From assembly GCA_016125225.1 (NCBI GenBank), contig WGME01000013.1, positions 124,001 through 188,000 of the forward strand: a stretch of 64,000 bases of DNA, given 5' to 3'. The notes below the pieces were generated by a model. That model was not told the DNA's origin, ran no database searches, and was given only the letters and a program-made list of their open reading frames with translations. This document shows positions 45,451-55,281 of the stretch, piece by piece. How positions within the stretch are numbered: position 1 is the first letter of the stretch; each line of letters begins with the position of its first letter. This DNA comes from a bacterium (GTDB lineage: Bacteria > Planctomycetota > Planctomycetia > Planctomycetales > Planctomycetaceae). A program made the position numbers and the translations under genes.

Positions 45451-45901
45451 TGACATTCCTGAGTATACAAGTTGAGTCGCTTGAGTCTCTCGGCGGCGGG
45501 GAGACTTCCCCGCTGGATGGGAACGGTCTGGCGTGAGTAAATGTTCACTCCGTCGCGTTGCTCCTGTGAGTATAGCGGGAAGAACCCCGTTGGTTACAGG
45601 CCGCTTCACCCCTATGGAGCAGCGCTTGTGCCGCCGATGAACAAATCTTGAGCAACTGTCAGGTCCATAGAAGGTCCTCACATACCGGAAGCGAGAATTT
45701 GGGGGAATATGCCATCTGCATAGCTTGATGTTAGCGGTTTTCGAATCAGGGTTTGCTGGAGTTCATTGCAGTCTCGCCGGGTTTGTCAGCAGGATCATTT
45801 GAGGCGTCCTTTCCCTCCAGATTTGCAGTTCTGCCGCGAACCGAGAACAATCGGGGAGCGCAGAACGACGTTCCCATCCAGCTATTCAGATTCGGTGATG
45901 C
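45451..45901. promoter_or_regulatory. 451-base divergent control region upstream of glgP and the M24 peptidase gene
   Basis: No gene is supported. A perfect hairpin GCGGGGA-GACT-TCCCCGC lies at 45496-45513, in the presumed leader of glgP about 46 bases upstream of its start. The remainder is rather AT-richer and should include both promoters; none can be assigned confidently. Confidence 0.45.
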
Positions 45902-47077
45902 ATGTTTCCAATTGCAGACATTCAGACGGCGATCCGTGAACTCGGCTTTGATGGCTGGCTGATCTACGACTTTCGCAAGTCGAATCCCTTGGCCCGACGG
46001 GTTTTGCAACTCGATGACGCCGGGCACAGCACCCGGCGATGGATGTATTTCATTCCGGCGACCGGTGAACCCCGGAAACTTGTCCACCGGATTGAATCAG
46101 GGGCACTCGACCATCTGCCTGGTGACAAAACCATCTATCTGCGCTGGCAGGAATTTGAAGCCGGTGTCGAGTCGTTGATCCGCGGATGCTCCCGGATTGC
46201 GATGGAATACACGCCTCGTAACGCCAATCCGTATGTCTCACGGGTCGATGCCGGTACGGTTGAGCTTGTTCGCAGTTTTGGTGCTGAGGTGGTGTCATCA
46301 GGCAATCTGGTGCAGATGTTTGAATCCCGCTGGGATGACGAGCAGTGGCAAATGCACCTGCAGGCGGGTGAAGTGACCAACGCCGCCTTTACTCTGGTCT
46401 GGAAATACATCGCCGAGGAAATCCGCCGTCACGGTCAGACCACAGAGAAGGAGGTTCAGCAGCAAATTCTCGCACACTTCGCCCGGAATGGCGTGGTGAC
46501 GGATCATGCACCAATTGTCGGAGCCAATGCCCATGCGGGCGATCCGCACTATGAAACGGGAGAGACCGCGATCCGTGCCGGAGATCTGGTGCTGGTTGAT
46601 CTTTGGGCCAAGCTGGATCATCCCAAAGGCGTGTTCAGCGATTTGACCCGCATGGGGTTCGTCGGCGAGACCATTCCCACGAAATATGCCGACGTCTTTG
46701 CGATTGTTGCTGCGGCCCGCGATGCTGGAATTCAGTGTGTCCGTGAGGCCTTTGCGGCTCAACGGCCGTTGCAGGGATGGGAAGTGGACGATGCCACACG
46801 CGGAGTCATCGACCGGGCTGGCTACGGGGCGGCATTTGTGCATCGCACCGGTCATAGCATTGGCCGCGAAACCCACGGCAATGGAGCCAATATGGACAAT
46901 CTCGAAACGCATGAAGAACGGCTGGTTCTGCCCGGCTGTTGCTTTTCGATCGAACCGGGAATCTATCTGCCTGAATTTGGTATTCGTAGCGAGATCAACG
47001 TCTTTGTGGGATACGACCGCACGGTACACGTGACCGCGGGCGAGGTTCAAACCGCGATTCAGCCGATTGTGGTCTGA
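45902..47077 (+). CDS. M24 family metallopeptidase (Xaa-Pro aminopeptidase-like)
   Basis: 391 residues with a creatinase-like N-terminal domain (ELGFDGWLIYDFRKSNPLAR) and a pita-bread catalytic domain. The five metal ligands are visible: Asp in LVLVDLWAKLD, Asp in FSDLTRMGFVG, His in HRTGHSIGRETHG, Glu in SIEPGIYLPEFG and Glu in RSEINVFVG. This fits proline dipeptidase or aminopeptidase P; the exact specificity is not determinable. It is 218 bases upstream of the secretion-like operon and is probably transcribed separately. Confidence 0.9.
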   Translation: MFPIADIQTAIRELGFDGWLIYDFRKSNPLARRVLQLDDAGHSTRRWMYFIPATGEPRKLVHRIESGALDHLPGDKTIYLRWQEFEAGVESLIRGCSRIAMEYTPRNANPYVSRVDAGTVELVRSFGAEVVSSGNLVQMFESRWDDEQWQMHLQAGEVTNAAFTLVWKYIAEEIRRHGQTTEKEVQQQILAHFARNGVVTDHAPIVGANAHAGDPHYETGETAIRAGDLVLVDLWAKLDHPKGVFSDLTRMGFVGETIPTKYADVFAIVAAARDAGIQCVREAFAAQRPLQGWEVDDATRGVIDRAGYGAAFVHRTGHSIGRETHGNGANMDNLETHEERLVLPGCCFSIEPGIYLPEFGIRSEINVFVGYDRTVHVTAGEVQTAIQPIVV

Positions 47078-47295
47078 GTGGGCTCCGGAGCAGAATGACC
47101 GTCTCAATTCCTGCATCATGGAAGTGTTCCGGGGAATTTCCGAGATCGATAGACAAATCCCGATGCCTGTTTGTTCTTAACAGCAGCGATTGCCAACCGT
47201 CGGAGATGGGGGGGAGTCGCAGTTGTTCTGCCTTTCTCGAAAACCGTTCTGTTCTGTTCGAATCTGTGTTCATCCGTAGATCACTGTCTACACCG

Positions 47296-48396
47296 ATGGC
47301 GGTTCGGATGAGCGTGCAGGGTATTGCCGTGGCTTCGTTGAATGACCTGCTGGTGATCAACGCCGAAATCGCCGCTCTGGTGCGGGCAGGCATTCCCCTG
47401 GAGTTGGGTCTGAAGCGGCTTTCCACGACGGTCTCGGGCCGATTAGGTGCCCTCGCGGATCGGCTGGTCATCCGCATGGAGTCGGGGCAAACTTTGTCTC
47501 AGTCCATCGCCACGGAGGGAGACACAGTGTCTCCGTTGTATGCCGCCGTGGTGGAAGCCGGGCTGCGTTCCAATCAGTTGTCGGAGGCGTTGGAAAGTCT
47601 GGTGAGTTTCGGGCGGTTGCTGCAGGAAGTGCAGCGCCGGGTGCGGCTGGCTCTTTTGTATCCGATCATTGTGGCCGTGGTGGCCTATGTGCTGTTCTGC
47701 CTGTTTCTCGTGGTTTTGCTGCCCAGCGTGCTTCAGTTGTGGGACGTTTTGTCACCCATGCGAAATGTCTTGCTGCCGGTCTGCTTGACCATTCAGCAGT
47801 GGGCCTGGTGGTGGGTGCCCGGGGTGCCGCTTTTGGCGTATTGTTTGATTCGAATACTGGCGTTTGCAGGACGATCTTGGAGTGATACCAACTTTCTGGC
47901 CCTGGAACCCGGCGGGCGTGGCATCTCGGTGGGGTCGTGGATTCCCGGTGTGTCCGGCGTCTTTCGCGATCTCGATCGGGCACAGTCGGCCCATATGCTC
48001 AGCTTACTGCTGCAACACGAAATTCCTTTGCCTGAGGCCATGCGGTTAGTGGCACGGCTGACCGGTTCGCGAAAACTCTCCGCAGCCTATCAGCGTCTCG
48101 CAGACGGCTTGGAACGCGGGCACTCGCTCGCGGCGGAAGTCCATTTTGAAACCCGCTTGCCGCCGTTGATTTCTCAGTTACTGCGAGCGGGGGCGTTGGA
48201 TCGAGAGCTGCCGGCGGCCCTGGGGATCGCTGCTGATATTTATCGTCGACGCGCCTTGCGACGGGTCGACTGGTTGCGAGCCACATTAGCCCCAGCCTTC
48301 GCTGTGATCATTGGCGGTGGAGCGGCATTCCTGATGGCGTTGGGATTTGGGTTGCCTTTGCGTTGGTTGATTCAGGAACTGATCAGTTACACCTGA
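47296..48396 (+). CDS. GspF/PilC family inner-membrane protein, first of three
   Basis: About 366 residues with two T2SSF repeats: LLVINAEIAALVRAGIPLEL near the start, GQTLSQSI and SQSIATEGDTVSPLYAAVVE, then a second copy LSLLLQHEIPLPEAMRLVAR. Three hydrophobic segments are visible (VAVVAYVLFCLFLVVLLPS, PGVPLLAYCLIRILAFAG, and the last near the C-terminus). The usual short N-terminal cytoplasmic region of GspF is missing. The start could be ATG 47296 or ATG 47308; the long upstream open frame from 47095 is not believed. It heads a seven-gene operon on the plus strand. Confidence 0.85.
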   Translation: MAVRMSVQGIAVASLNDLLVINAEIAALVRAGIPLELGLKRLSTTVSGRLGALADRLVIRMESGQTLSQSIATEGDTVSPLYAAVVEAGLRSNQLSEALESLVSFGRLLQEVQRRVRLALLYPIIVAVVAYVLFCLFLVVLLPSVLQLWDVLSPMRNVLLPVCLTIQQWAWWWVPGVPLLAYCLIRILAFAGRSWSDTNFLALEPGGRGISVGSWIPGVSGVFRDLDRAQSAHMLSLLLQHEIPLPEAMRLVARLTGSRKLSAAYQRLADGLERGHSLAAEVHFETRLPPLISQLLRAGALDRELPAALGIAADIYRRRALRRVDWLRATLAPAFAVIIGGGAAFLMALGFGLPLRWLIQELISYT

Positions 48397-48425
48397 GTGG
48401 ATATTGAATACGGAATCGGTCGATC

Positions 48426-49577
48426 ATGTCCAAGTTTCATTACCAGGCTGTGGATTCCAGCGGACAAGCCGTGGCAGGCACCATCGAGGCGGTGTCGGTC
48501 GATGTGGCTCGTCAACTGCTAGAACAGCGCGGCTTGGTGATTGAACAACTGGATGTCCTGGAAACGCCGGAGCCGTTGGTCGTCACAGAGTTCCTGCCCA
48601 ATGGTCGCGCGACCCTGTCAGTATTGACCAATCTGCGAGCCTTGGGGGAAGACATCCTTCCGAGGCATGCACGGCCAGCGGTTCAGGAGTTGGCCGATCG
48701 AATTGAACGGGGCGAATCGCCATTGATCGCTTTCGCGGCGGTGCGGGAACGCTTGCCGGAACCCTTGCAGATTCTGTTGGAACTGGGGTTGGAACGGGGA
48801 CGGCTCGATCTGCTGTTGTCATCGTATCTCGATCACAATCGGCGGCTGTCCGACATCCGTTCGTCGCTATGGACATCGCTGGCATACCCCGTTTGCCTGT
48901 TTGTGATTGTCATGGGTGTCTGTCTGGGGTTGATGCTCACGATCGTCCCCATGTTTGCCCGGATCTTTGACGATTTTGGTACCGAACTCCCTGCGATCAC
49001 CAGAGCGATCCTGGAATTTTCCTACTTCATGAGCGCGTATGGTATCTGGCTGTTGCTGGGGGGAATCTTTGCTGCCAGCATCATCTGGCTGATCCTGCTC
49101 GCCATTGGCGGGCGTCCCCTGCCGCAGCGCCTATTCCGCAATATCCCCTGTGTTGGTAGCGTGTTTCGCTGGGCCTCTCTGGCCACGGTCAGCGAATTCC
49201 TGGCCATGCTGGTCGAGCTGGAACTTCCCTTACCCGATGCGTTCCAGACGACAGCCCGGTTTGTCGACGACTACAGCATCGCTGCGGGCTTGAAGCAGGG
49301 GGCCACACAACTCGCAGACGGCGTACCCATTCACGATTGCGAATTGGCTGTCCCTCGGGAATTGTCGGCGACGGTTCGCTGGGCCAATCAGCCGGCGGTC
49401 TTTGTTGATGCCTTGCGGAGCAGCAGTCAGGTCTTTTCTGCCCGGTCGCGGGTCGACTTGCATTTGACGCGATGGATGCTGGAACCCATTGCCATTTTCC
49501 TGCTGGCCTTTGGTGTGGGATTGACTGCAATTTCGTTGTTCATGCCTTTGGTCAAACTCCTCAATGATTTGTCGTAG
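48426..49577 (+). CDS. GspF/PilC family inner-membrane protein, second of three (canonical)
   Basis: 383 residues and the most canonical GspF of the three: the N-terminal region KFHYQAVDSSGQAVAGTIEA and ARQLLEQRGLVIEQL is exactly the family start, followed by two T2SSF domains (LVELELPLPDAFQTTARFVD in the second). Three transmembrane segments are seen, with typical LVKLLNDLS end. In type II secretion or type IV pilus systems GspF is the platform protein contacting the GspE ATPase. It starts 29 bases after the first GspF gene. Confidence 0.9.
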   Translation: MSKFHYQAVDSSGQAVAGTIEAVSVDVARQLLEQRGLVIEQLDVLETPEPLVVTEFLPNGRATLSVLTNLRALGEDILPRHARPAVQELADRIERGESPLIAFAAVRERLPEPLQILLELGLERGRLDLLLSSYLDHNRRLSDIRSSLWTSLAYPVCLFVIVMGVCLGLMLTIVPMFARIFDDFGTELPAITRAILEFSYFMSAYGIWLLLGGIFAASIIWLILLAIGGRPLPQRLFRNIPCVGSVFRWASLATVSEFLAMLVELELPLPDAFQTTARFVDDYSIAAGLKQGATQLADGVPIHDCELAVPRELSATVRWANQPAVFVDALRSSSQVFSARSRVDLHLTRWMLEPIAIFLLAFGVGLTAISLFMPLVKLLNDLS

Positions 49578-49604
49578 TGATTGCCTGTAGCTCAGGTCGA
49601 CTTT

Positions 49605-51398
49605 ATGAAAGATTTTTTTCTGTTCTGGATACTCCTCGCCTTCGTCGGGGTTGCCCTGTGGGGCATCGCTGGCGTGGCCTGGGTCCTTATCGGCCGGTTG
49701 ACGCACGGCATGCCTCGCGGCAGCGGCCCGTTTGAAGGCTGGGACAAACTCTTCGGCTGGATGCTGGCCTGGTTGGGAACCCTCTGGCTGATCGGCACGA
49801 CACTGTTTGGCGGTGTGATGGCTGCCGTGAATGATCTGCTGATTACCCCATCGCCAGTGGCGATCCTGGTGTCGATCATGACGACGCTCACACTGGTGGT
49901 AGTCGTTCGCTCGGCCTGGACCATTCGGGAATCGCTGGAAACCGCATCCCTGGCTTTGACCGAAGAGCCGGACGAGGACGGACCACATGCCGTCGTCAAT
50001 TCCTTCCGTCGCTGGGCCATGGAGCCGCTGGGGCTCACATTGTGTAGCGCCCTGGTCTATGCGTTCCTCGCTGCAGTCGTGGCCATTGCCATTCAAATTC
50101 TTGGCGGGGGGGCGACCGAATTGGCGGCTGTGGGATGTCTGATATCCGCAATGATCGGCGAGATTTTCACCTTCTGCGGGCTGTTAATTGTCACGGCGGC
50201 GGAAGTGGTGCGGTTGCCGGAAGAGACCTTATCGCCACTTCAACGCCGTCGCCTGATCGGCATGCTGCGCGGACTGATGATCTCTTTCGGCATCGTGGGG
50301 GCGATTGGCTTCGGCTGGTTCGGCCTGCTGTTTGGCGGTCTGATGGTGGTGATTGTCGTTGGAACGCTAGGCGGGCGCTGGCGAGCCGGACAACTCTCGG
50401 CATTCTGGACGGTGGCCCATGTGCTGCGGTCGGGTCGTTCGATTGAATTGGAATTGCGAGGGCAGGCCCATGTCACCCGCGGTCGCGCCCGCTCGTTGCT
50501 CAATACGGCCAGCTTCTACCTGGAAAAAGGGGAAGCCTTGGACGAAACCTTGTGCCGCAGAGGCTTGGCACCGCAGGCGGTCTGGTTGGAGGTGAGTGCC
50601 GCCACTTCTGCGAACTCGCTGTCGGAAGCCATTCAATTATGTGCAGCCCGCGAGACCGAGAAATTCTCGCGTCAGGGGAATGAATCAACACCACGGATTG
50701 CCTTGGGATATCTCACATCCGTGGTTGTCATTCTACTGCTGACGACATCGTTTATCGGGTATTACATCGTTCCGAAACTAAAAAGGATCTTCGCAGACTT
50801 CGATATGGAATTGCCTCATAGTTCTCAGCAACTGTTTTCGCTGATGGGAGATGGTTCTCTGATGCTCTTCGTATTGCTGGCGCTGTTGGGGCTTGCCGGA
50901 TTGGCGGCGGTGGGTGAGATTCTTGTCAGTTTCTATGGTTGGCAAGGGGCCATGGACCGGCTGGGAATCTTCAGCGGCCGTAGTGGCCGTACCTCCGATC
51001 TGTTACGGGGTTTGCGCTGGGCAGTCTTGCGCGGTCAATCAATTGATGCGGCATTACTTGCCATGTCGCGAGCACCGGTCGGATTTGCCTGCCGTTCTCG
51101 GTTACATCGCGCCGCTACCATTATCGAACAGGGGCATGATCCCTGGGATACCTTGCGTCACACGGGCTGGTTAACCATCCCTCAGGCTGTGTTATTGCAA
51201 ACGGCTCAAGCCGCGGGAAATTTGCCCTGGGCTTTAGAAGCCATGAGTGATGCCATCGTCGCCCGGAGTGAGTACCGACTCAACTGGTGGCTTCAGGTGT
51301 TACACCCCGTATTTATACTCATGGCGGGTGCCGCCGTGGGCTACATTGCCTTGGGGATGTTGATGCCCTTGTTCTCTCTCATTAATGGATTATCATGA
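49605..51398 (+). CDS. large GspF-like protein with extra N-terminal membrane domain, third of three
   Basis: About 597 residues. The first 290 residues have about six hydrophobic segments not found in ordinary GspF (KDFFLFWILLAFVGVALWGI; LVVVVRSAWTIRESLETASL). The second half carries T2SSF features (HVTRGRARSLLNTASFYLEK, then LRGLRWAVLRGQSIDAALLA and QAVLLQTAQAAGNLPWALEA), with a final LMPLFSLINGLS nearly identical in form to the ending of the second paralogue. The ATG at 49605 is chosen over an in-frame TTG at 49581. It overlaps the next gene by four bases. Confidence 0.85.
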   Translation: MKDFFLFWILLAFVGVALWGIAGVAWVLIGRLTHGMPRGSGPFEGWDKLFGWMLAWLGTLWLIGTTLFGGVMAAVNDLLITPSPVAILVSIMTTLTLVVVVRSAWTIRESLETASLALTEEPDEDGPHAVVNSFRRWAMEPLGLTLCSALVYAFLAAVVAIAIQILGGGATELAAVGCLISAMIGEIFTFCGLLIVTAAEVVRLPEETLSPLQRRRLIGMLRGLMISFGIVGAIGFGWFGLLFGGLMVVIVVGTLGGRWRAGQLSAFWTVAHVLRSGRSIELELRGQAHVTRGRARSLLNTASFYLEKGEALDETLCRRGLAPQAVWLEVSAATSANSLSEAIQLCAARETEKFSRQGNESTPRIALGYLTSVVVILLLTTSFIGYYIVPKLKRIFADFDMELPHSSQQLFSLMGDGSLMLFVLLALLGLAGLAAVGEILVSFYGWQGAMDRLGIFSGRSGRTSDLLRGLRWAVLRGQSIDAALLAMSRAPVGFACRSRLHRAATIIEQGHDPWDTLRHTGWLTIPQAVLLQTAQAAGNLPWALEAMSDAIVARSEYRLNWWLQVLHPVFILMAGAAVGYIALGMLMPLFSLINGLS

Positions 51399-51868
51399 CC
51401 GATCCCCTCTCGATCTCCTATGGTCTTGGTCGGTCACGGTGTCCGACCTCCAGGCAAGGTTTCACTTTGGTGGAACTTTCACTCGCGGTCACTCTGGCGG
51501 CAGTGTTCTGCGCGATCGTGGCACCTATTCTGGTGGGCATTGCTCAGCAGCGTCGCACCATCATGCAGGAGCAGTTGGCCTTAGCTCATATGGCCGGGAT
51601 TCTGGAAGACTTGACGTGTTGTCCGCCCGACCAGATCGATGCACGGATCGCCGCGCACCTGGAGGGATTTCCCGAGTCGTTGCAGCGTTTACTGCCCGAA
51701 GCGTTGTTGGAAATTGTCAAGACGACCGAAGCCGGTGAGATTCCTGGTTATCGAATAGCCTGTCAAATCCGCTGGCGAGACCGGCACGGTCAATGGACCC
51801 GCCCGCTCTGTCTGGCTGGTTGGAATCATCAGTCTTCGCCATCGGCATCGGCGGAGGACCAACCATGA
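51395..51868 (+). CDS. pseudopilin-like protein with type IV prepilin leader (GspH/I-like)
   Basis: 157 residues. A leader ends before the canonical processing motif QGFTLVELSLAVTLAAVFCA, with Glu at position +5 and a hydrophobic helix, which is the substrate pattern for the prepilin peptidase. The C-terminal domain is short and unassigned. Its ATG overlaps the preceding GspF stop (ATGA). Minor-pseudopilin role is inferred. Confidence 0.85.
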   Translation: MTDPLSISYGLGRSRCPTSRQGFTLVELSLAVTLAAVFCAIVAPILVGIAQQRRTIMQEQLALAHMAGILEDLTCCPPDQIDARIAAHLEGFPESLQRLLPEALLEIVKTTEAGEIPGYRIACQIRWRDRHGQWTRPLCLAGWNHQSSPSASAEDQP

Positions 51869-52422
51869 AACGCGGGCAACCACCCCATCTGCACGCTTCA
51901 CGAGCTGCCGTAAGCCTGATCGAAATCGTCACCGTTATTGCCCTGATGGGGACCGTGATTATGGCTTGCGGTTTGATGATGCATGGCTTGCTCACCATGG
52001 ATCGAACCGCTCGTCGTGAAGATGAGTTGATGCGGGCAATCACCGAATTATCCCACCAGTTCCGTCGTGATGTGCATCAGGCAACCCAATGGCAGCTCTC
52101 AGACGATCAGCAGACTTTCACCTTAGCGGTTCCAGAGCAGCAAACCGTGGTCTACCAACTGGCGGAGGGCGACGTAACCATCACACGGACGGCAGCAGAT
52201 CAGATGCGGCAACGCGAGGAATTCCATCTGCCGGGTTGCCAGATCCGTTGTGAGTTTGCGCCGGATCTGCCGGGCTGGACGTTGCATCTTCAGCGACCAC
52301 CTGTGGCCCTGCAAGCGGCTGCGACAACCGATCGGCCGTTGATCGACTTCGCCATCACGGCCCGTGCATCCCGGTTTTCCAGTGATGTCTCCACCTCGAT
52401 GACAGAGGGGAGCCAGCCATGA
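51865..52422 (+). CDS. pseudopilin-like protein (GspJ-like)
   Basis: 185 residues starting at the ATG of 51865 inside the preceding stop (ATGA). The N-terminal helix AVSLIEIVTVIALMGTVIMA has the SLIE type IV pilin core, although the usual Gly-Phe-Thr is Ala-Val-Ser. A 120-residue beta-rich domain follows (MRAITELSHQFRRDVHQATQ, VVYQLAEGDVTITRT), which resembles GspJ/minor pilin shape. Most likely a minor pseudopilin processed by A24 peptidase. Confidence 0.8.
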   Translation: MKRGQPPHLHASRAAVSLIEIVTVIALMGTVIMACGLMMHGLLTMDRTARREDELMRAITELSHQFRRDVHQATQWQLSDDQQTFTLAVPEQQTVVYQLAEGDVTITRTAADQMRQREEFHLPGCQIRCEFAPDLPGWTLHLQRPPVALQAAATTDRPLIDFAITARASRFSSDVSTSMTEGSQP

Positions 52423-52895
52423 GATGCGACCGCATGCATCCCCGACGGCCAGTGCATTCCCGTCGTGGAGCGGCTTTGCTGTTTGTTCTGGTGACATTGT
52501 TCGTTGCGTCACTCATCATGGTCACGCTGGCTCAGGGAGTCGTGCGACAACACCGTCAGCAACGCTTGGAACGCGATCATTGGCAGGCAGAATTGGTTGC
52601 CGATGCCGCCGTCGATCGATTGCAGATTCTGCTGGAGAACGCGCCGGCTAGCACGCGACAGACCTGGTCGACGGTCCCCGATGAGACACGCCCCCAGGCG
52701 GTGGCCGAGTCGACGGCCGAAGTCACTTCGACAACTGAAGGTTATCGGCTGACGGTGCTCACCGAATACCCCGCAGGATCACCCTTTCGTATTCGCATTC
52801 GCCGTGAAATCACCGGATGGCAGCCGAAGCTGCCGACGACAACGGCAACAGATCTCCCACCGGTTTCCGCTTTGAATTTGGAGAACGTCCCATGA
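52419..52895 (+). CDS. PilX/GspK-like type IV pilus assembly protein
   Basis: 158 residues: a positively charged start ([20 protein letters not shown]) merges into one long hydrophobic helix ([20 protein letters not shown]), then a soluble domain with a predicted alternating strand region. The [11 protein letters not shown] form is typical for PilX/GspK-type minor pilins that lack Glu5. Overlap with both neighbours is exactly four bases. Function is assigned by position and N-terminus, not by a specific motif in the C-terminal domain. Confidence 0.7.
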   Translation: MRCDRMHPRRPVHSRRGAALLFVLVTLFVASLIMVTLAQGVVRQHRQQRLERDHWQAELVADAAVDRLQILLENAPASTRQTWSTVPDETRPQAVAESTAEVTSTTEGYRLTVLTEYPAGSPFRIRIRREITGWQPKLPTTTATDLPPVSALNLENVP

Positions 52896-53899
52896 CGATT
52901 CAGCCCGCATTCCCGCAGGGGGGACGTCTGCGCCCCACCCGCAATCGCTCCGCATTCACCTTGATTGAACTCCTGGTGGTGATTGCGATCATCGCCATTC
53001 TGATCGCGTTGCTGTTACCGGCCGTGCAGCAGGCCCGCGAAGCCGCCCGACGGACTCAATGCCGTAACAACCTCATGAACATAGGTCTGGCGCTGCACAA
53101 CTACATGATGGCTCATGAAGTGTTGCCTCCGGGGACGCAGAATCCCGTGGGCCCGATTGTCAGCAATCCTCCCGGGTTGACAGAGGCCATGCACGCGATG
53201 GCCGCCGGCGACATGGACGGCCTGGATCTGGATGGCGGAATGGGTGGTGCCGACGCCGAAGGCGAACAGGCTGCCTTCGATTTCTCAACGAATTACCACA
53301 TGGGCTGGCTGACACAGATTCTGCCCTATCTCGAACAGCAGAATGCCTATCGCAAAATTGACTTCACTCAATCGGTCTATCAACCCGGGAACTCTCGTGT
53401 TCGCCAACATCAGGTGTCGCTATTTGTCTGTCCAAGCGATTGGCACTCTCAAACCGAGAAAGGTGTTGCCCTCACGAACTATCGCGGTTGCCATCATGAT
53501 GTTGAAGCTCCGATCGATGTCGACCAGAACGGAGTCCTCTACCTCAATAGCGCTGTCAGTTATGAGAGTATCGAAGATGGTAGTTCTTCGACGATTTTTG
53601 CCGGTGAAGCCAAGGGTGGTTGGAATAGCTCGCTAGGCTGGATGGCGGGTACGCGGTCGACTTTGCGAAATGCGGGGACGATGATCAGTCTTGATCAGAA
53701 TCCGCAGCCCAATGGCCAGCCGTTACAGGGAGAAGACCAGGATACCGCGACTGTCGGAGGCTTCAGCAGTGTCCACACAGGCGGAGCCCATTTCCTGATT
53801 GGCGATGGGGCTGTTCGCTTCCTCTCTCAAAACATTAATGTCCCAGTATACAGAGCCTTGGCCAATCGGCATGACGGAGAACTGGTGGACGATTACTGA
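52892..53899 (+). CDS. DUF1559 pseudopilin-like protein
   Basis: A planctomycete-expanded family of about 335 residues. The N-terminal prepilin signal is [20 protein letters not shown], followed by the DUF1559 core [20 protein letters not shown] and [20 protein letters not shown]. The C-terminal hallmark [20 protein letters not shown] is present. DUF1559 genes are normally scattered; here the ATG overlaps the stop of a pilin gene, which places the family in a secretion/pilus operon. It is the last gene of the operon; the next gene is convergent. Confidence 0.92.
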   Translation: MTIQPAFPQGGRLRPTRNRSAFTLIELLVVIAIIAILIALLLPAVQQAREAARRTQCRNNLMNIGLALHNYMMAHEVLPPGTQNPVGPIVSNPPGLTEAMHAMAAGDMDGLDLDGGMGGADAEGEQAAFDFSTNYHMGWLTQILPYLEQQNAYRKIDFTQSVYQPGNSRVRQHQVSLFVCPSDWHSQTEKGVALTNYRGCHHDVEAPIDVDQNGVLYLNSAVSYESIEDGSSSTIFAGEAKGGWNSSLGWMAGTRSTLRNAGTMISLDQNPQPNGQPLQGEDQDTATVGGFSSVHTGGAHFLIGDGAVRFLSQNINVPVYRALANRHDGELVDDY

Positions 53900-53922
53900 G
53901 ATTCGAGAGATCACCGTGATGA

Positions 53923-55056
53923 TCACTCGGGTGATTTCGAAGAATCAGGTTTCATTTCCATCTCCGAGTCCGGAGCCGGGCTGTCGGTCGGCGTGTCGAT
54001 GGTAGCTGGTTCCGTGGGAACGTCGTGAATTTCCTGTTGGCAGGATGTGGTGGTGACTTCCGAGATTTTCACTAGAAAATCCCCGGGAAACGAAGTCTCA
54101 GCGCCTGATAATTTGCGTCCCACGAGGCGGAATTCATGCAGGCCAGATGGCAGCAAGAAGTATAAGGTGCCATCGCTGGTCTCGCGAATACAGCGGTACT
54201 CTCGCTGTTCCGCGATCGCGGCGACATGGTATCCCAAGCCGCGAACCAGCCCCGGTAACACCAGGCGATCACGAAAGCTGGCCGCTTCCTGAATCGATGC
54301 CTGATCATTGTGGATGCGTCGGACGAGTTCCAGAAACTCATGCGTGGCGTCGGTCAGTTCCTTTGCACGGACGGCCTCTAACCGGGCCGATTCCCGCGTC
54401 AGCCAGGCATTCAGATCCGCATGTTGTTGCGTGGAAACACTGTACCAGACGGTTTTCTTGCCCGGTTGTGCGGAAAGCGACAGACCGTCCGCATGACCCC
54501 GAATCTGCACCTGCATCAAGTCGCCCGAGAGAATGATGGGTTCGTACTCCAGCTTCTCCAACAGGTCGGCCAATTCCCGGCTGCCCAGCGAAGACCCATT
54601 GCAGGGGATGATCTGGCTCGGCAAGTCCAGGCTTTCGAGTTCAACGCCGGTGAGCTCGCCGGTCAATGATTCCCAATGCAGCGCACCGCGTCCGAACCAA
54701 CCCAGGACTCCCAGGAAAAGACCAAGGAAGAGGATGGGGATCACCCAGCCTCCGCCCGAACTGTGGCGTTGGCGTAATTTTCTGGCCACTGGACTTCGAG
54801 ACGTCGTGGGCAGACTGGGATTCGGTAGTGATCCAAGCTGATTCTTGACAACTTCGTCGATAGAGACTTCGGGGGGATGAAACGTCGCCAGTTCGACGCT
54901 GCTTGGCGGACGACCGCCCGTGACAGGTTGGGGTTTTCCCGGAGGGAGCGGAACCGGGATTTTGGTTGCACAGCGCGGGCAACGCCCCGATTTTCCCCCT
55001 GCGGAGTCGTCAACTTCAATGGGGGCGGCACAATACGGACAGTAGAACTGGATCAT
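53923..55056 (-). CDS. zinc-ribbon protein with one transmembrane helix, unknown
   Basis: 377 residues. N-terminal zinc ribbon FYCPYCAAPIEVDDSAGG and RCPRCATKIPVP (two CxxC pairs), a Pro-rich linker, one membrane helix near residues 103-120 (WVIPILFLGLFLGVLGWF), then about 250 residues of unknown soluble domain with RIHNDQASIQEAASFRDRLV. The tail is Asp/Ser/Pro-rich. It is convergent with the DUF1559 gene. No family name is offered; a sensing or scaffolding role is a guess. Confidence 0.7.
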   Translation of the reverse strand: MIQFYCPYCAAPIEVDDSAGGKSGRCPRCATKIPVPLPPGKPQPVTGGRPPSSVELATFHPPEVSIDEVVKNQLGSLPNPSLPTTSRSPVARKLRQRHSSGGGWVIPILFLGLFLGVLGWFGRGALHWESLTGELTGVELESLDLPSQIIPCNGSSLGSRELADLLEKLEYEPIILSGDLMQVQIRGHADGLSLSAQPGKKTVWYSVSTQQHADLNAWLTRESARLEAVRAKELTDATHEFLELVRRIHNDQASIQEAASFRDRLVLPGLVRGLGYHVAAIAEQREYRCIRETSDGTLYFLLPSGLHEFRLVGRKLSGAETSFPGDFLVKISEVTTTSCQQEIHDVPTEPATIDTPTDSPAPDSEMEMKPDSSKSPE

Positions 55057-55281
55057 TTCAGCTTATGGGGCAGGCGGGATGATCAATCCGTGGAGCAACA
55101 TCTGCGGCGGGCTGGTGGGCTGGCGAGTGCGGCAACTTAAGTTTAGCGTGTCGTTATCAGATGTAAGCCAAAAATCTCATGACGCCAGTATTTTACCTCC
55201 TATTATTGGGTTTTCTGTGCTCTTGGAGATATCGTTTTCGAAAGTTTCGGTGTCGTCCTGACCACATGGAATTGGCGTAGC

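Noticed and set aside
47095-47295. Extension of the first GspF frame to 47095
   Set aside because: The peptide is Ser/Cys/Arg-rich with no GspF features; the family region starts at about 47296.
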